A stretch of DNA of 64,000 bases, from contig NZ_BOLS01000005.1 of NCBI RefSeq assembly GCF_016861785.1, positions 62,001 to 126,000 of the forward strand, in the 5' to 3' direction. Within the stretch, counting starts at the first letter, position 1; every line of letters starts with the position of its first letter. This document shows, piece after piece, positions 55,153 through 63,187 of the stretch. This stretch comes from Lacticaseibacillus mingshuiensis. GTDB lineage: Bacteria > Bacillota > Bacilli > Lactobacillales > Lactobacillaceae. The position numbers and the translations under genes are program-made. The notes beneath the pieces were generated by a model that was not told the origin of the DNA, did not search any database, and was given only the letters and a program-made list of their open reading frames with translations.

Positions 55153-56664
55153 ATGATCAAAAACATCATTGACACCATTGACTCGATCGCCCAGGCCGAT
55201 CCGGACCGACCTGCTTATAACGTGCTCGGCGAGATCAACACGTATGGGGAATTAAAACAGGCATCCGACGGTGTGGCGGCCACGTTGGCTGAGAAAAATA
55301 TTCCGGCTGGTCCGATCATGATCTACTGTGATCAGAGTTTTGCGACGATTGCCGCCATGCTGGGCGCCGTCAAAAGTGGCCATGCTTACATTCCCGTTGA
55401 CACCCATTCGCCTAACGATCGGCTCGCGATGATCGAAGAGATCGCCCAGCCGGTTTACGTGCTGGCGCTTGCGGACCTGCCGATCGCGATGCACACGCCG
55501 GTCATGACGCCGGCTGAAGTGACGGCGGCGATCGCCAGTGGCAAGCAAGCGGCCAATCTGCAGCCTGTGCAAGGGGATGAGAACTTCTACATTCTTTTCA
55601 CCTCGGGCACGACCGGTCAGCCAAAAGGGGTTCAGATCTCCCATCGCAACTTGGTCAGCTTCGTCAACTGGATGCACACCTTCGACTTGCCGATGCATCC
55701 GAAAATGCTGAGCCAGGCGCCGTATTCCTTTGATCTGTCCGTGATGGATCTTTATGTCGGTTTGGCGGCTGGTGGGTGCATCGAGGTGATGCCAAAATCC
55801 GTCACCGACAATCTGATGCAACTGTTTGCGACCCTGCCTCGGCTGGACCTCCAGGTGTGGGTCTCCACCCCATCATTTTTGGACATCGCCTTGCTGGAGC
55901 CGACGTTTGACGCGGCGCATTATCCGGACCTTGAGATGATCCTGTTGTGCGGTGAGGAATTGACCCACGCCACGGCGGCCAAGGTGCTCGAGCGTTTTCC
56001 AGAGATTCGGCTGTACAACACGTATGGGCCGACCGAAACGACCGTCGCTGTTTCCGCCGTTCAGATCACGCAGCAGGTCCTGGCCGATCATGCCCGCCTG
56101 CCGATCGGGATCATGCAGCCAGAAGACGCGGTCAGCTTGAAGGACGCGCGCGAACAAGACGGCCATCAAGTCGGCGAGCTTGTGATCAGCGGCGAAAGTG
56201 TCTCGAAGGGGTACATCAATCGACCGGAAAAAACGGCAGCGGTTTTCAGCACTGCCGTCGATGGGACGCAAAGCTATGCGACCGGCGACCTTGGGTATAT
56301 CGATGATGACGGCATGATCTTCTATCTCGGCCGCACCGATTTTCAGATCAAACTCAATGGGTTCCGCATCGAGCTGGAAGAGGTCAACCATTTTCTCAGT
56401 GATGCGCCGATGATCCGGCAAGGGGTCGCGGTGCCAAAATATAACGCGGATCATAAAGTCGCCCAGCTCCTCGCCTTTGTGGTGCCGGAAGCCAATGACT
56501 ATGAGAGCAACCTGGCGCTGACTAAGGCCATCAAGAGCTACCTGGGCGGCGTGATGATGCCGTACATGATTCCGCAGCGCTTCATTTATCGCGACAGTCT
56601 GCCGCAGACGCAAAATAACAAGGTCGCGATCAAGGCCTTGATCGCGGAGGTCAACGATCAATGA
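55153..56664 (+). CDS. dltA: D-alanine--D-alanyl carrier protein ligase
   Basis: 503 residues, standard length. DltA adenylates D-alanine and loads it on the DltC phosphopantetheine arm in the cytosol. Adenylation-domain motifs are complete: YILFTSGTTGQPKG near residue 149, NTYGPTETTVAVSA near 292, ATGDLGYIDDDGMI near 377, GRTDFQIKLNGFRIEL near 395 and the terminal Lys in NNKVAIKAL near 490. The gene overlaps dltB by 4 bp. D-alanylated teichoic acids lower surface charge and protect from cationic peptides. Confidence 0.97.
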   Translation: MIKNIIDTIDSIAQADPDRPAYNVLGEINTYGELKQASDGVAATLAEKNIPAGPIMIYCDQSFATIAAMLGAVKSGHAYIPVDTHSPNDRLAMIEEIAQPVYVLALADLPIAMHTPVMTPAEVTAAIASGKQAANLQPVQGDENFYILFTSGTTGQPKGVQISHRNLVSFVNWMHTFDLPMHPKMLSQAPYSFDLSVMDLYVGLAAGGCIEVMPKSVTDNLMQLFATLPRLDLQVWVSTPSFLDIALLEPTFDAAHYPDLEMILLCGEELTHATAAKVLERFPEIRLYNTYGPTETTVAVSAVQITQQVLADHARLPIGIMQPEDAVSLKDAREQDGHQVGELVISGESVSKGYINRPEKTAAVFSTAVDGTQSYATGDLGYIDDDGMIFYLGRTDFQIKLNGFRIELEEVNHFLSDAPMIRQGVAVPKYNADHKVAQLLAFVVPEANDYESNLALTKAIKSYLGGVMMPYMIPQRFIYRDSLPQTQNNKVAIKALIAEVNDQ

Positions 56665-57893
56665 TCAATTTGCAGCCATACGCCAACCCGATGTATTTTG
56701 TCTATCTGCTCATCGCCTTGGTCCCGCTCATGATCGGTCTCGCATTTGGCCGGCGGTTCAAGATCTATGAAACGATCGTCTCGTTTCTGCTCTTGTTTCT
56801 GATCTTTGATGCCGACAAGTGGCAACAAGGCGTTGCGTTGATCGGTTATGTGGTGTTTGAAGCCGCGCTGGTGTGGGGGTATCACCGCTATCGCAGCCGG
56901 CAAAATCAGACCTGGGTGTTTGTGCTCGCCGTGATCGCCAGCATTATGCCGCTGGTGGTTGTGAAAATGACACCGGTCTTCTCACCGCATCCGTCGCTGA
57001 TCGGGTTCTTGGGTATTTCCTACCTGACATTTAAATCCGTCCAGATGATCATGGAGATGCGCGACGGCACGATAAAGAGCTTCTCGCTGTGGGCGTTCAT
57101 TCGCTTCCTGCTTTTCTTCCCGACGATCTCCAGCGGCCCGATCGACCGTTTTCGCCGGTTCGAGCAGGATTATGAAAAAATTCCTGACCGGGATGCTTAT
57201 ATCGACATGGTCGGCAAAGGCGTCCATTACATCTTCATCGGCTTTCTATATAAATATATTCTCGGCTATCTGTTTGGCACCGTTGCACTGCCCCAGGTGG
57301 CGCGCGGGGCGATGGGGATGCGCGATGCATTCTTCGGCACCGGCCTGTCGCTGGAGCTGGTCAAGTACATGTACACGTACTCGATGTATCTGTTCTTCGA
57401 CTTCGCGGGGTATTCGCTATTTGCCGTTGGGGTGTCCTATCTGATGGGCATCGCCACCCCGATGAACTTCAACAAGCCGTTTATCGCTGGTAACATCAAG
57501 GACTTTTGGCAGCGTTGGCACATGACCCTGTCGTTTTGGTTCCGCGATTTCATCTTCATGCGCGTCACGTTTTTCATCATGAAGCACAAGCTGGTGAAAA
57601 ATCGGATCCGTGTGTCCCAGGTGGCGTACTTGATCAACTTCCTGGTGATGGGCTTCTGGCACGGCGTCACGTGGTACTACATCATCTACGGGCTGTTCCA
57701 TGCCGCGGCGATTATCATCAACGACATCTGGCTGCGCTTTAAGAAAAAGCATCGCAAGTCACTGCCGCACAACAAGTGGACCCAAGCCTTGGCGATCTTC
57801 ATCACCTTCAACGTGGTCTGCTTCTCATTCCTGATCTTCTCAGGCTTCCTAAACCAACTCTGGTTTGCACCGATCCCACACGTATCAAGGTAG
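56661..57893 (+). CDS. dltB: MBOAT-family D-alanyl transfer protein DltB
   Basis: 410 residues, about 11 membrane segments. It uses D-Ala-loaded DltC to pass D-alanine across the membrane. The MBOAT hallmarks are the conserved His in FLVMGFWHGVTWYY near residue 336 and the upstream FWQRWHMTLSFWFRDFIF near 285. It begins inside dltA (ATGA overlap). A hairpin repeat of about 170 bp separates its stop from dltC, an interruption of the usually tight dltB-dltC junction. Confidence 0.97.
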   Translation: MINLQPYANPMYFVYLLIALVPLMIGLAFGRRFKIYETIVSFLLLFLIFDADKWQQGVALIGYVVFEAALVWGYHRYRSRQNQTWVFVLAVIASIMPLVVVKMTPVFSPHPSLIGFLGISYLTFKSVQMIMEMRDGTIKSFSLWAFIRFLLFFPTISSGPIDRFRRFEQDYEKIPDRDAYIDMVGKGVHYIFIGFLYKYILGYLFGTVALPQVARGAMGMRDAFFGTGLSLELVKYMYTYSMYLFFDFAGYSLFAVGVSYLMGIATPMNFNKPFIAGNIKDFWQRWHMTLSFWFRDFIFMRVTFFIMKHKLVKNRIRVSQVAYLINFLVMGFWHGVTWYYIIYGLFHAAAIIINDIWLRFKKKHRKSLPHNKWTQALAIFITFNVVCFSFLIFSGFLNQLWFAPIPHVSR

Positions 57894-58062
57894 GGTGCGT
57901 AGCGGGGCGCCTAGGGGTGAGCAGCTAACTTGGGCCCGGCGCTTGGGGCGTCCTTAGCCCCGAGTGACGGAACCAGTTAGATGTCTCACCCCTGCCCCGC
58001 GAAGCCCAACTGAGGGTGCGTAGCCGAGCGTTTAAGTCTGAGCCGTTAGCTTCACCCACAAT
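57893..58062 (+). repeat. Long hairpin repeat inserted between dltB and dltC
   Basis: One complete unit begins GGGTGCGTAGC at 57894 and ends GCCCAACTGA near 58012. Nested arms GGGGTGAG/CTCACCCC, CTAACT/AGTTAG and GCTTGGGGC/GCCCCGAGT pair. A truncated 5' half follows (GGGTGCGTAGCCGAGCG, to about 58062). It is the same family, and has the same complete-plus-truncated layout, as the array at 43.2-43.6 kb. It lies within the dlt operon and has no T run. Confidence 0.87.
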
Positions 58063-58096
58063 CAAATTCTATCAACAATCAAAAGGAGAAATTATC

Positions 58097-58336
58097 ATGG
58101 CTGAAAACATCAAAGAAACGGTATTGAACATTTTGCAGGACCTGACCGGCGAAGACCTGGCCAACAATTTGGATGACAACCTGTTTGACAACGCCCTGCT
58201 GGATTCGATGGACACCGTTCAGTTGTTGCTTGAACTGCAGGACCAGCTTGGCGTGACCGTCCCTGTTTCCGAGTTTGACCGCAGCCAGTGGGATACGGCT
58301 GCGAAGATCATCAAAAAGGTGGCAGACGCCCAATGA
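58097..58336 (+). CDS. dltC: D-alanyl carrier protein
   Basis: 79 residues from the ATG at 58097 (AAAAGGAGA upstream). Acyl-carrier-type four-helix protein. Ser37 in [11 protein letters not shown] is the phosphopantetheine site. It carries D-alanine from DltA to DltB. The stop overlaps the dltD start (ATGA). It keeps a strong ribosome site of its own, which fits independent initiation after the repeat upstream. Confidence 0.97.
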   Translation: MAENIKETVLNILQDLTGEDLANNLDDNLFDNALLDSMDTVQLLLELQDQLGVTVPVSEFDRSQWDTAAKIIKKVADAQ

Positions 58337-59589
58337 AAAAGAAGCTCTGGCAGATCTTCGGACCGATCGCGGTCGCCTTTGCGCTAGTCGCGGTGATCTT
58401 GGTCGCGCCGCTTCCGCTGGGGAATCTGAACCGTGGCACGATCGAACGCGCCGCGGTCTCCTTGTCACCAGACGTGCTTGCGGGTCAGCGCATCAAGCAT
58501 CAGGCGGTCCAAGACGGTTATGTGCCGTTTTTCGGCTCAAGTGAATTGTCCCGGATGGACGCGTTTCATCCCTCTGTTTTGGCGGCCAAATATGATCGCA
58601 ATTACCGCCCGCTGCTCCTTGGCGCGCCGGGGACCCAGTCGCTGACGCATTTTATCGCCGATCAGACGATGATTCAGCAGTTGGCCGGGAAAAAGGCGGT
58701 CGTTATCTTATCCCTGCAGTGGTTCACCAAAATGGGCCAGATGCCGGACGCCTTCGCTTATTATTTTTCGCCGATGCAGACCATCGAATGGCTGCGCTCG
58801 GCGGAGCCAAAACGTGCGGCCGATGTCTATGCGGCGCATCGCTTGCTGAAAATGCCGGTGATTCGCGACAACGCGACGCTTTATGACGCCACAAAGGACA
58901 TCGCCGCCGGGCAACCGATCTCCAGCGCCACCATGTCGCTGCTGGATCTGCGCGCGCGGCTCTTGAACAACGAGGACGCCCTGTTTTCCCGCTATGGGTT
59001 CAAGGCCAATAACTTGCCGAAGATCGAAAAGGCGGAAAAGCAGTTGCCAGCCGCCGCGACTTATCCGGAGTTGAACGCGCTGGCCGACAAGATCGCAGCC
59101 AAGGCGACGTCGAACAATGACTTGGGTATCGATAATCATTTCTATTCGACCCGACTCGCTGGCGGGAAGATCGATGGACTGAAAGATAGTCAGGTTCGCT
59201 TCGATTATCGCCGCTCGCCGGAATACGGCGATCTGGAGCTGCTATTGGAGCAATTTGCACGCTACCATGTCGACGTTCAGTTCGTCATTCCGCCGATCAA
59301 CCAAAAGTGGGCCACCTACACTGGGCTGTCGCAGTCGATGATCAAAACGGCCGCCAACAAGGTGAAGCACCAGCTGACCAGCCAAGGCTTTGACCGCGTT
59401 CAGGACCTCACCCAGGATGGCAAGGAAAAGTACTTCATGCAAGACACCATTCATCTCGGCTGGCGCGGTTGGGTGAAAGTTGATGAGACCGTTGCGCCGT
59501 TCCTGGAAGATAAACAGGAAAAGCCAGTTTACCACATCAACCACCATTACTATTCCGCCGCGTGGGCCAACGCGACAAGCTGGAAGTGA
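58333..59589 (+). CDS. dltD: D-alanyl transfer protein DltD
   Basis: 418 residues from the ATG at 58333. An N-terminal membrane anchor ([21 protein letters not shown]) is followed by an extracellular SGNH-like hydrolase fold. The catalytic Ser lies in [11 protein letters not shown] near residue 73, and the Asp-His pair in [10 protein letters not shown] near 377. DltD acts outside the membrane in the last transfer of D-alanine to lipoteichoic acid. A serine hydrolase gene follows 4 bp later. Confidence 0.96.
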   Translation: MKKKLWQIFGPIAVAFALVAVILVAPLPLGNLNRGTIERAAVSLSPDVLAGQRIKHQAVQDGYVPFFGSSELSRMDAFHPSVLAAKYDRNYRPLLLGAPGTQSLTHFIADQTMIQQLAGKKAVVILSLQWFTKMGQMPDAFAYYFSPMQTIEWLRSAEPKRAADVYAAHRLLKMPVIRDNATLYDATKDIAAGQPISSATMSLLDLRARLLNNEDALFSRYGFKANNLPKIEKAEKQLPAAATYPELNALADKIAAKATSNNDLGIDNHFYSTRLAGGKIDGLKDSQVRFDYRRSPEYGDLELLLEQFARYHVDVQFVIPPINQKWATYTGLSQSMIKTAANKVKHQLTSQGFDRVQDLTQDGKEKYFMQDTIHLGWRGWVKVDETVAPFLEDKQEKPVYHINHHYYSAAWANATSWK

Positions 59590-59593
59590 GTCC

Positions 59594-60823
59594 ATGCAAA
59601 CACGCAAACAGCGGCGTGAGCAGTCCGCCCACGCCAAACGACCAGCGCATGTGATCGCGGCCATTCTCGCCTTGGCGATGGTGGCGCTGGCCGTGATGGG
59701 CGGTGTCTATGTGTGGCATCGCCACCAAGCCAACGCAACGGCTCAAAAGGCGAAGTCGAGTCTCGTCACGATGACGCGGACCGTCTCTGAACCCACCGTG
59801 GCCAGTTCTAGCAGCGATTCGGAGCCGCCCTCGACGGTGGACCCAACCATTCAAGCTGTTTTGCAGGGTCGCCTTGCTCCGCTTCACTTCAACGGAACGG
59901 CGATCATTGTGCGAGGCGGCAAACTGGTCGCCAGTTACGCAAGCGGCACCGCAAACGCCGGCACCGGCCAGAAAAATAGTTTGGGGACGCTGTACGAGAT
60001 CAACTCGATTCAAAAAAGCCTGACCGCTGCTTTGATCATGAAGCAGATCTCGGCTGGTAAGCTCGCGATGAGCACCAAACTGAGCCAATTTTTCCCGCAG
60101 TTTCCGGCGGCCAGCCAGGTCACCGTTCAGGAATTGTTGACCATGACCTCGGGGTATCGCCCTGGCCAAGGGTATGGGCCGCGGCCGTACGTCAATGACC
60201 AGCAAGCCGTTGCGGCCATGGCGTCCACGGTGCAATTTGATCCGGCGCAGCACCGGCGCTTCTCCTACGCCGGGCTGAACTACAACATTCTCTGCGGCAT
60301 CTTGGCGAAGGTCAGCGGCAAACAGTATCCGCAAAACTTGCATGAGGTGATCCTTGATCCACTCAAGTTGAACGCGGCGACATTTGCCTATGACCAGCTG
60401 CCACAAACGGCTGCCCTGGGATATCGTTGGCCGCCGAAAGCCGCGCTCGCGGATTTCAGTGCCGCCTACACCACGAGCGCAACGCAGGCCCATTTCGAGC
60501 TGGGCACCGGGCAGCTCTACATGAACTGCATGGAATTGTATCACGCGGAAAAGGCGTTGCAGGATGGCACGATCTTGACGCCGGCGGAGAAAAAGACGCT
60601 GTACACCCGGTTAGCTGGCACCAATAGCAGTTACGCCGGGGGCCTCTATCAGTCGGTGGCGACCCAGCGTCGCGCGCAAGGCTATGGCTACGGCTTCACC
60701 GGGTTCATGCGCATCAGTCGAGACGGCCAAAACGCCGTGATCTTCTTGACCAACACGACCAAGGCGCCGGACAAGTATCCCTTTCTAAAGATCGCCGACT
60801 CGTTAGCCAAAGAATATATTTGA
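59594..60823 (+). CDS. dltE: Serine hydrolase of the beta-lactamase/PBP fold, DltE-like
   Basis: 409 residues from the ATG at 59594 (GGAAGTGAG upstream). A basic N-terminus and membrane anchor (IAAILALAMVALAVMGGVYV) are followed by a Ser/Thr-rich linker and the catalytic domain (about 95-405). Motif SxxK is seen as SIQK near residue 139 and YxN as YAGLNYN near 225. A clear KTG motif is not visible. In Lactiplantibacillus plantarum the dlt operon encodes DltE, a D-alanine esterase acting on lipoteichoic acid; position and motifs make that the best guess. A D,D-carboxypeptidase-like role is the alternative. Confidence 0.82.
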   Translation: MQTRKQRREQSAHAKRPAHVIAAILALAMVALAVMGGVYVWHRHQANATAQKAKSSLVTMTRTVSEPTVASSSSDSEPPSTVDPTIQAVLQGRLAPLHFNGTAIIVRGGKLVASYASGTANAGTGQKNSLGTLYEINSIQKSLTAALIMKQISAGKLAMSTKLSQFFPQFPAASQVTVQELLTMTSGYRPGQGYGPRPYVNDQQAVAAMASTVQFDPAQHRRFSYAGLNYNILCGILAKVSGKQYPQNLHEVILDPLKLNAATFAYDQLPQTAALGYRWPPKAALADFSAAYTTSATQAHFELGTGQLYMNCMELYHAEKALQDGTILTPAEKKTLYTRLAGTNSSYAGGLYQSVATQRRAQGYGYGFTGFMRISRDGQNAVIFLTNTTKAPDKYPFLKIADSLAKEYI

Positions 60824-60829
60824 TCGATC

Positions 60830-60860
60830 AGTCGAGCCTTGCAAATGGGCTCGGCTTTTT
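60830..60860 (+). terminator. Terminator of the dlt operon
   Basis: AGTCGAGCC pairs with GGCTCGGCT around TTGCAAATG, followed by Ts. Confidence 0.88.
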
Positions 60861-60891
60861 GTCGTGTGCGGGAACTAAATATTAAGTTTTT

Positions 60892-60972
60892 CGTAAGCGT
60901 TCACAATGCCGATATAACAGTGATTCCACGCAAATCGAAACCGTTGACAAAAAGTAAGCATCTGACTATACT
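60892..60972 (+). promoter_or_regulatory. Promoter and cre-like site of RNA copy B
   Basis: TTGACA (60944-60949), 17 bp, TATACT (60967-60972), identical to copy A. The cre-like site at 60892-60905 reads TGTGAACGCTTACG on the minus strand. It differs from copy A only where the consensus allows A or G. Confidence 0.75.
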
Positions 60973-60978
60973 GATCTC

Positions 60979-61371
60979 GTTAACTCGATTGCAGGTGTGG
61001 GCCTTGCTAACCCACTGATTCCCTGTCCAATTCCTTCGGTGGTCCTGCCGGCCGAGTCCGGTTGCCGAACGATCGTAGCTTTCCCTTGAGTCTCATGGGG
61101 CCTGTCTCACCAGCGCGCCGGCACGTGTCTGGCGATTCGGGTATAAGCGTTAACAACGGATGCCATTTTCATCTGGTGTTCAAAATGGGTCGGATGGATC
61201 ACCGTGTGTGCGTGCAGTGGAGTAACGAACACACGGTACATAGGGCGCGGCGCCCATCCCCGCGCAGACAGCGGCACGTTCGTAACTGAAAAATTTAAAA
61301 TGGGGCCTCTCGAGGCCTCTTTAGTGTGTCTTGAGACGCCAACTGACGATTTTTGCCGGTTGGCGTTTTTT
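60979..61371 (+). ncRNA. Candidate structured non-coding RNA, copy B
   Basis: About 393 nt from the predicted start near 60979 to the terminator (ACGCCAAC at 61336-61343 with GTTGGCGT, then Ts). I count only about a dozen differences from copy A (29022-29416). They include the pair 61000/61012, which is G-C here and A-U in copy A, and changes in the loop between two CCGG arms. The hairpins described for copy A are all kept. It lies between the dlt operon and a converging hydrolase gene. I do not recognise the family. Confidence 0.75.
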
Positions 61372-61455
61372 TGCGCGCAAAAAAAGCGCGCGACGTTTTG
61401 TCACAGCGCTTGATTGGACTTCATTTTCAATTGGCAATGTCAGGCAAGCGACGAA

Positions 61456-62127
61456 TCACGCCTCTGGTGTCGGACTGACGAAGGCGCGAATCAGCGGGTA
61501 AAACCGGCTGGCGTCTTTGACATAATCGCTGTGCTCGGCATTTGGGACGATCTGCAAAATACTGCCCGGAATACCGCTAGCGATCGCGATACTCTCTTTG
61601 CGAGTGATGACATCCTTCGCCCCGGTCAACACAAGCGTCTGGGCCGTGATCGCCCGCAACTGTTTTTGACTGATGTGCGGGCCGTGCAGCATCAGGCCCA
61701 AGAGCGGATCGCGGTGCTTGAGATAGGCGAGTCGCACCCCGGCTCGTGCTGCCCACCGCACGCCGCGTGGAGTGAGATTACCCCCGGCCAGCACCAATTT
61801 ATGAATCCGCCTTGGCGAGGCACTGGCGACCAGCATCGCGGTGATCGCGCCGTCTGAGAACCCGATCAGCGTCACCTTCATCAAATTTAGCTCACGCAAA
61901 AAGGCACGCACGTCCTCTGCCATCAGTTCATAAGTCAGCGCGACGCCGCGCTCGCTTTGGCCATGGTCTCGGCTGTCTAAGGCATAAACGGTGTGCGTCT
62001 TTGCCAAAAGTGGCGTCAGGTCGTCGAAAAGGTGCAAGTCTTCCCCGTTGCCGTGAAGCAGTAACAGGGGGGCGCCGCTTCCGTGCTTTTCATAGTTGAT
62101 GCGAATGTGATTGACCGTGATCTCCAT
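61456..62127 (-). CDS. Alpha/beta-fold hydrolase
   Basis: 223 residues, ATG with GGAGGTGATC upstream. LLLLHGNGEDLHLFD near residue 17 (oxyanion region), LDSRDHGQSE near 50, nucleophile elbow GFSDGA near 95, late Asp in TGAKDVI near 172 and His in NAEHSDYV near 198 give a full Ser-Asp-His triad. The N-terminus resembles small esterases and proline-iminopeptidase-like enzymes, but the substrate is not predictable. It converges with RNA copy B and follows the lipoprotein gene by 16 bp with no visible terminator. Confidence 0.9.
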   Translation of the reverse strand: MEITVNHIRINYEKHGSGAPLLLLHGNGEDLHLFDDLTPLLAKTHTVYALDSRDHGQSERGVALTYELMAEDVRAFLRELNLMKVTLIGFSDGAITAMLVASASPRRIHKLVLAGGNLTPRGVRWAARAGVRLAYLKHRDPLLGLMLHGPHISQKQLRAITAQTLVLTGAKDVITRKESIAIASGIPGSILQIVPNAEHSDYVKDASRFYPLIRAFVSPTPEA

Positions 62128-62143
62128 GTGATCACCTCCACGC

Positions 62144-62755
62144 TCAGTTTACCTGACCGAGGCGGGGAGGGAAAGCGCGGATGGCATGCAGGTCGAAGTT
62201 CAATGCCATTAGATGGGCGTATCGCAATTGATTAACTCTATTTGGACTGTTGACCTGGATTATTAGGACACGTGACGGCGGAGGGTATGCTACAAAGCAT
62301 CGATTACTTACTAGTCGAAAAGGTGTAATAGAGTGTAGCGACTGCGTGGCCGCTTTTTTCTGGATAGATATTAAGTGTGACCCTGTTAGGCCTGGGCGCG
62401 CTAGGCGAGCAGTTGAGTCTGAAGGGTCGTCTGCAAGCGTGATCGTTGTGGTGTCGGGTCCAGCAATGCCAATGTCGACGCCATCTAAGAGAATCTGTCC
62501 AGTGTAGCTTTTTGGAAAATCGCTAATGATAATGCTCAGCTCTGATCCAGATTGTCGTGTCAATGTTGCCCCTGCCTGAACAATGTGTGCACCATATTTG
62601 ATCTGTAAGGATGGCTCCTGATAGAGTTTGGCCGATTTTGGTACAGTCGTTTGATGCGCGGCCAAAGAGGAGGTACTGGAAGGAGAATGAGACGCTACTG
62701 AGCAGCCACCTAATAATGTGCATATGGCAATTGCTTCGAGAAGTATGGGCCGCAT
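62144..62755 (-). CDS. Putative lipoprotein
   Basis: 203 residues from the ATG at 62755 (AAGAGGATT upstream). The lipobox LLGGC near residue 16 marks it as a membrane-linked lipoprotein. A Ser-rich linker follows, then a strand-rich region (SELSIIISDFPKSYTGQILL) of unknown fold. The last 45 residues (from about RCFVAYPPPSRVL) are basic and unlike the rest, so the 3' part may be frameshifted. The gene is visibly more AT-rich than its neighbours. I cannot assign a function. Confidence 0.65.
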   Translation of the reverse strand: MRPILLEAIAICTLLGGCSVASHSPSSTSSLAAHQTTVPKSAKLYQEPSLQIKYGAHIVQAGATLTRQSGSELSIIISDFPKSYTGQILLDGVDIGIAGPDTTTITLADDPSDSTARLARPGLTGSHLISIQKKAATQSLHSITPFRLVSNRCFVAYPPPSRVLIIQVNSPNRVNQLRYAHLMALNFDLHAIRAFPPRLGQVN

Positions 62756-62782
62756 GTATAATCCTCTTTTCACTTTTGAACG

Positions 62783-63097
62783 TTATCCGCCGATAGAATG
62801 AACCAAATCAGCAGGGTTGGGCATATTACCAAAATCAACTGCTTGGACTTCGAATGATTCGGAAATTGTTGAGCTATCAACATGGCTTAGGTCAAATTGA
62901 GTGTTTGCTCCCACTACTGATAATGGGGCGTTAGAAGCCGCATAGAATTGAATCTGTTCAGTTGGTGCGGATAGACTATAGTTCGTGCCACTCTTTGGGT
63001 TTGTAACGGATTTTCCGTCTGTGTATTCCCCCGCGAACATCATACGTGAGCCGTCTTCATTATATCCGTTTCCATCTTGGCCTAAAAGCATATACAT
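62783..63097 (-). CDS. Small hypothetical ORF, possibly a gene remnant
   Basis: 104 codons from ATG 63097, or 102 from ATG 63091; neither has a good ribosome site. The open frame extends to 63175, but that part lies over the divergent walR promoter. The product looks like a protein-like extracellular fragment (MMFAGEYTDGKSVTNPKSG, polar and acidic) without a signal peptide. It is AT-rich like the lipoprotein gene that follows 27 bp later. It may be the C-terminal remnant of a larger surface or lipoprotein gene. Confidence 0.45.
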   Translation of the reverse strand: MYMLLGQDGNGYNEDGSRMMFAGEYTDGKSVTNPKSGTNYSLSAPTEQIQFYAASNAPLSVVGANTQFDLSHVDSSTISESFEVQAVDFGNMPNPADLVHSIGG

Positions 63098-63128
63098 GGT
63101 GCCCAGGAATTCATCGCACCCTGAATTT

Positions 63129-63157
63129 TTGCCCCTGTTGTTACAAACCGTTATAAT
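63129..63157 (+). promoter_or_regulatory. walR promoter
   Basis: TTGCCC (63129-63134), 17 bp, consensus TATAAT (63152-63157), 30 bp before the walR ATG. Confidence 0.8.
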
Positions 63158-63187
63158 GGAGGCAGAACACACCAAGGAGGGCCGACT

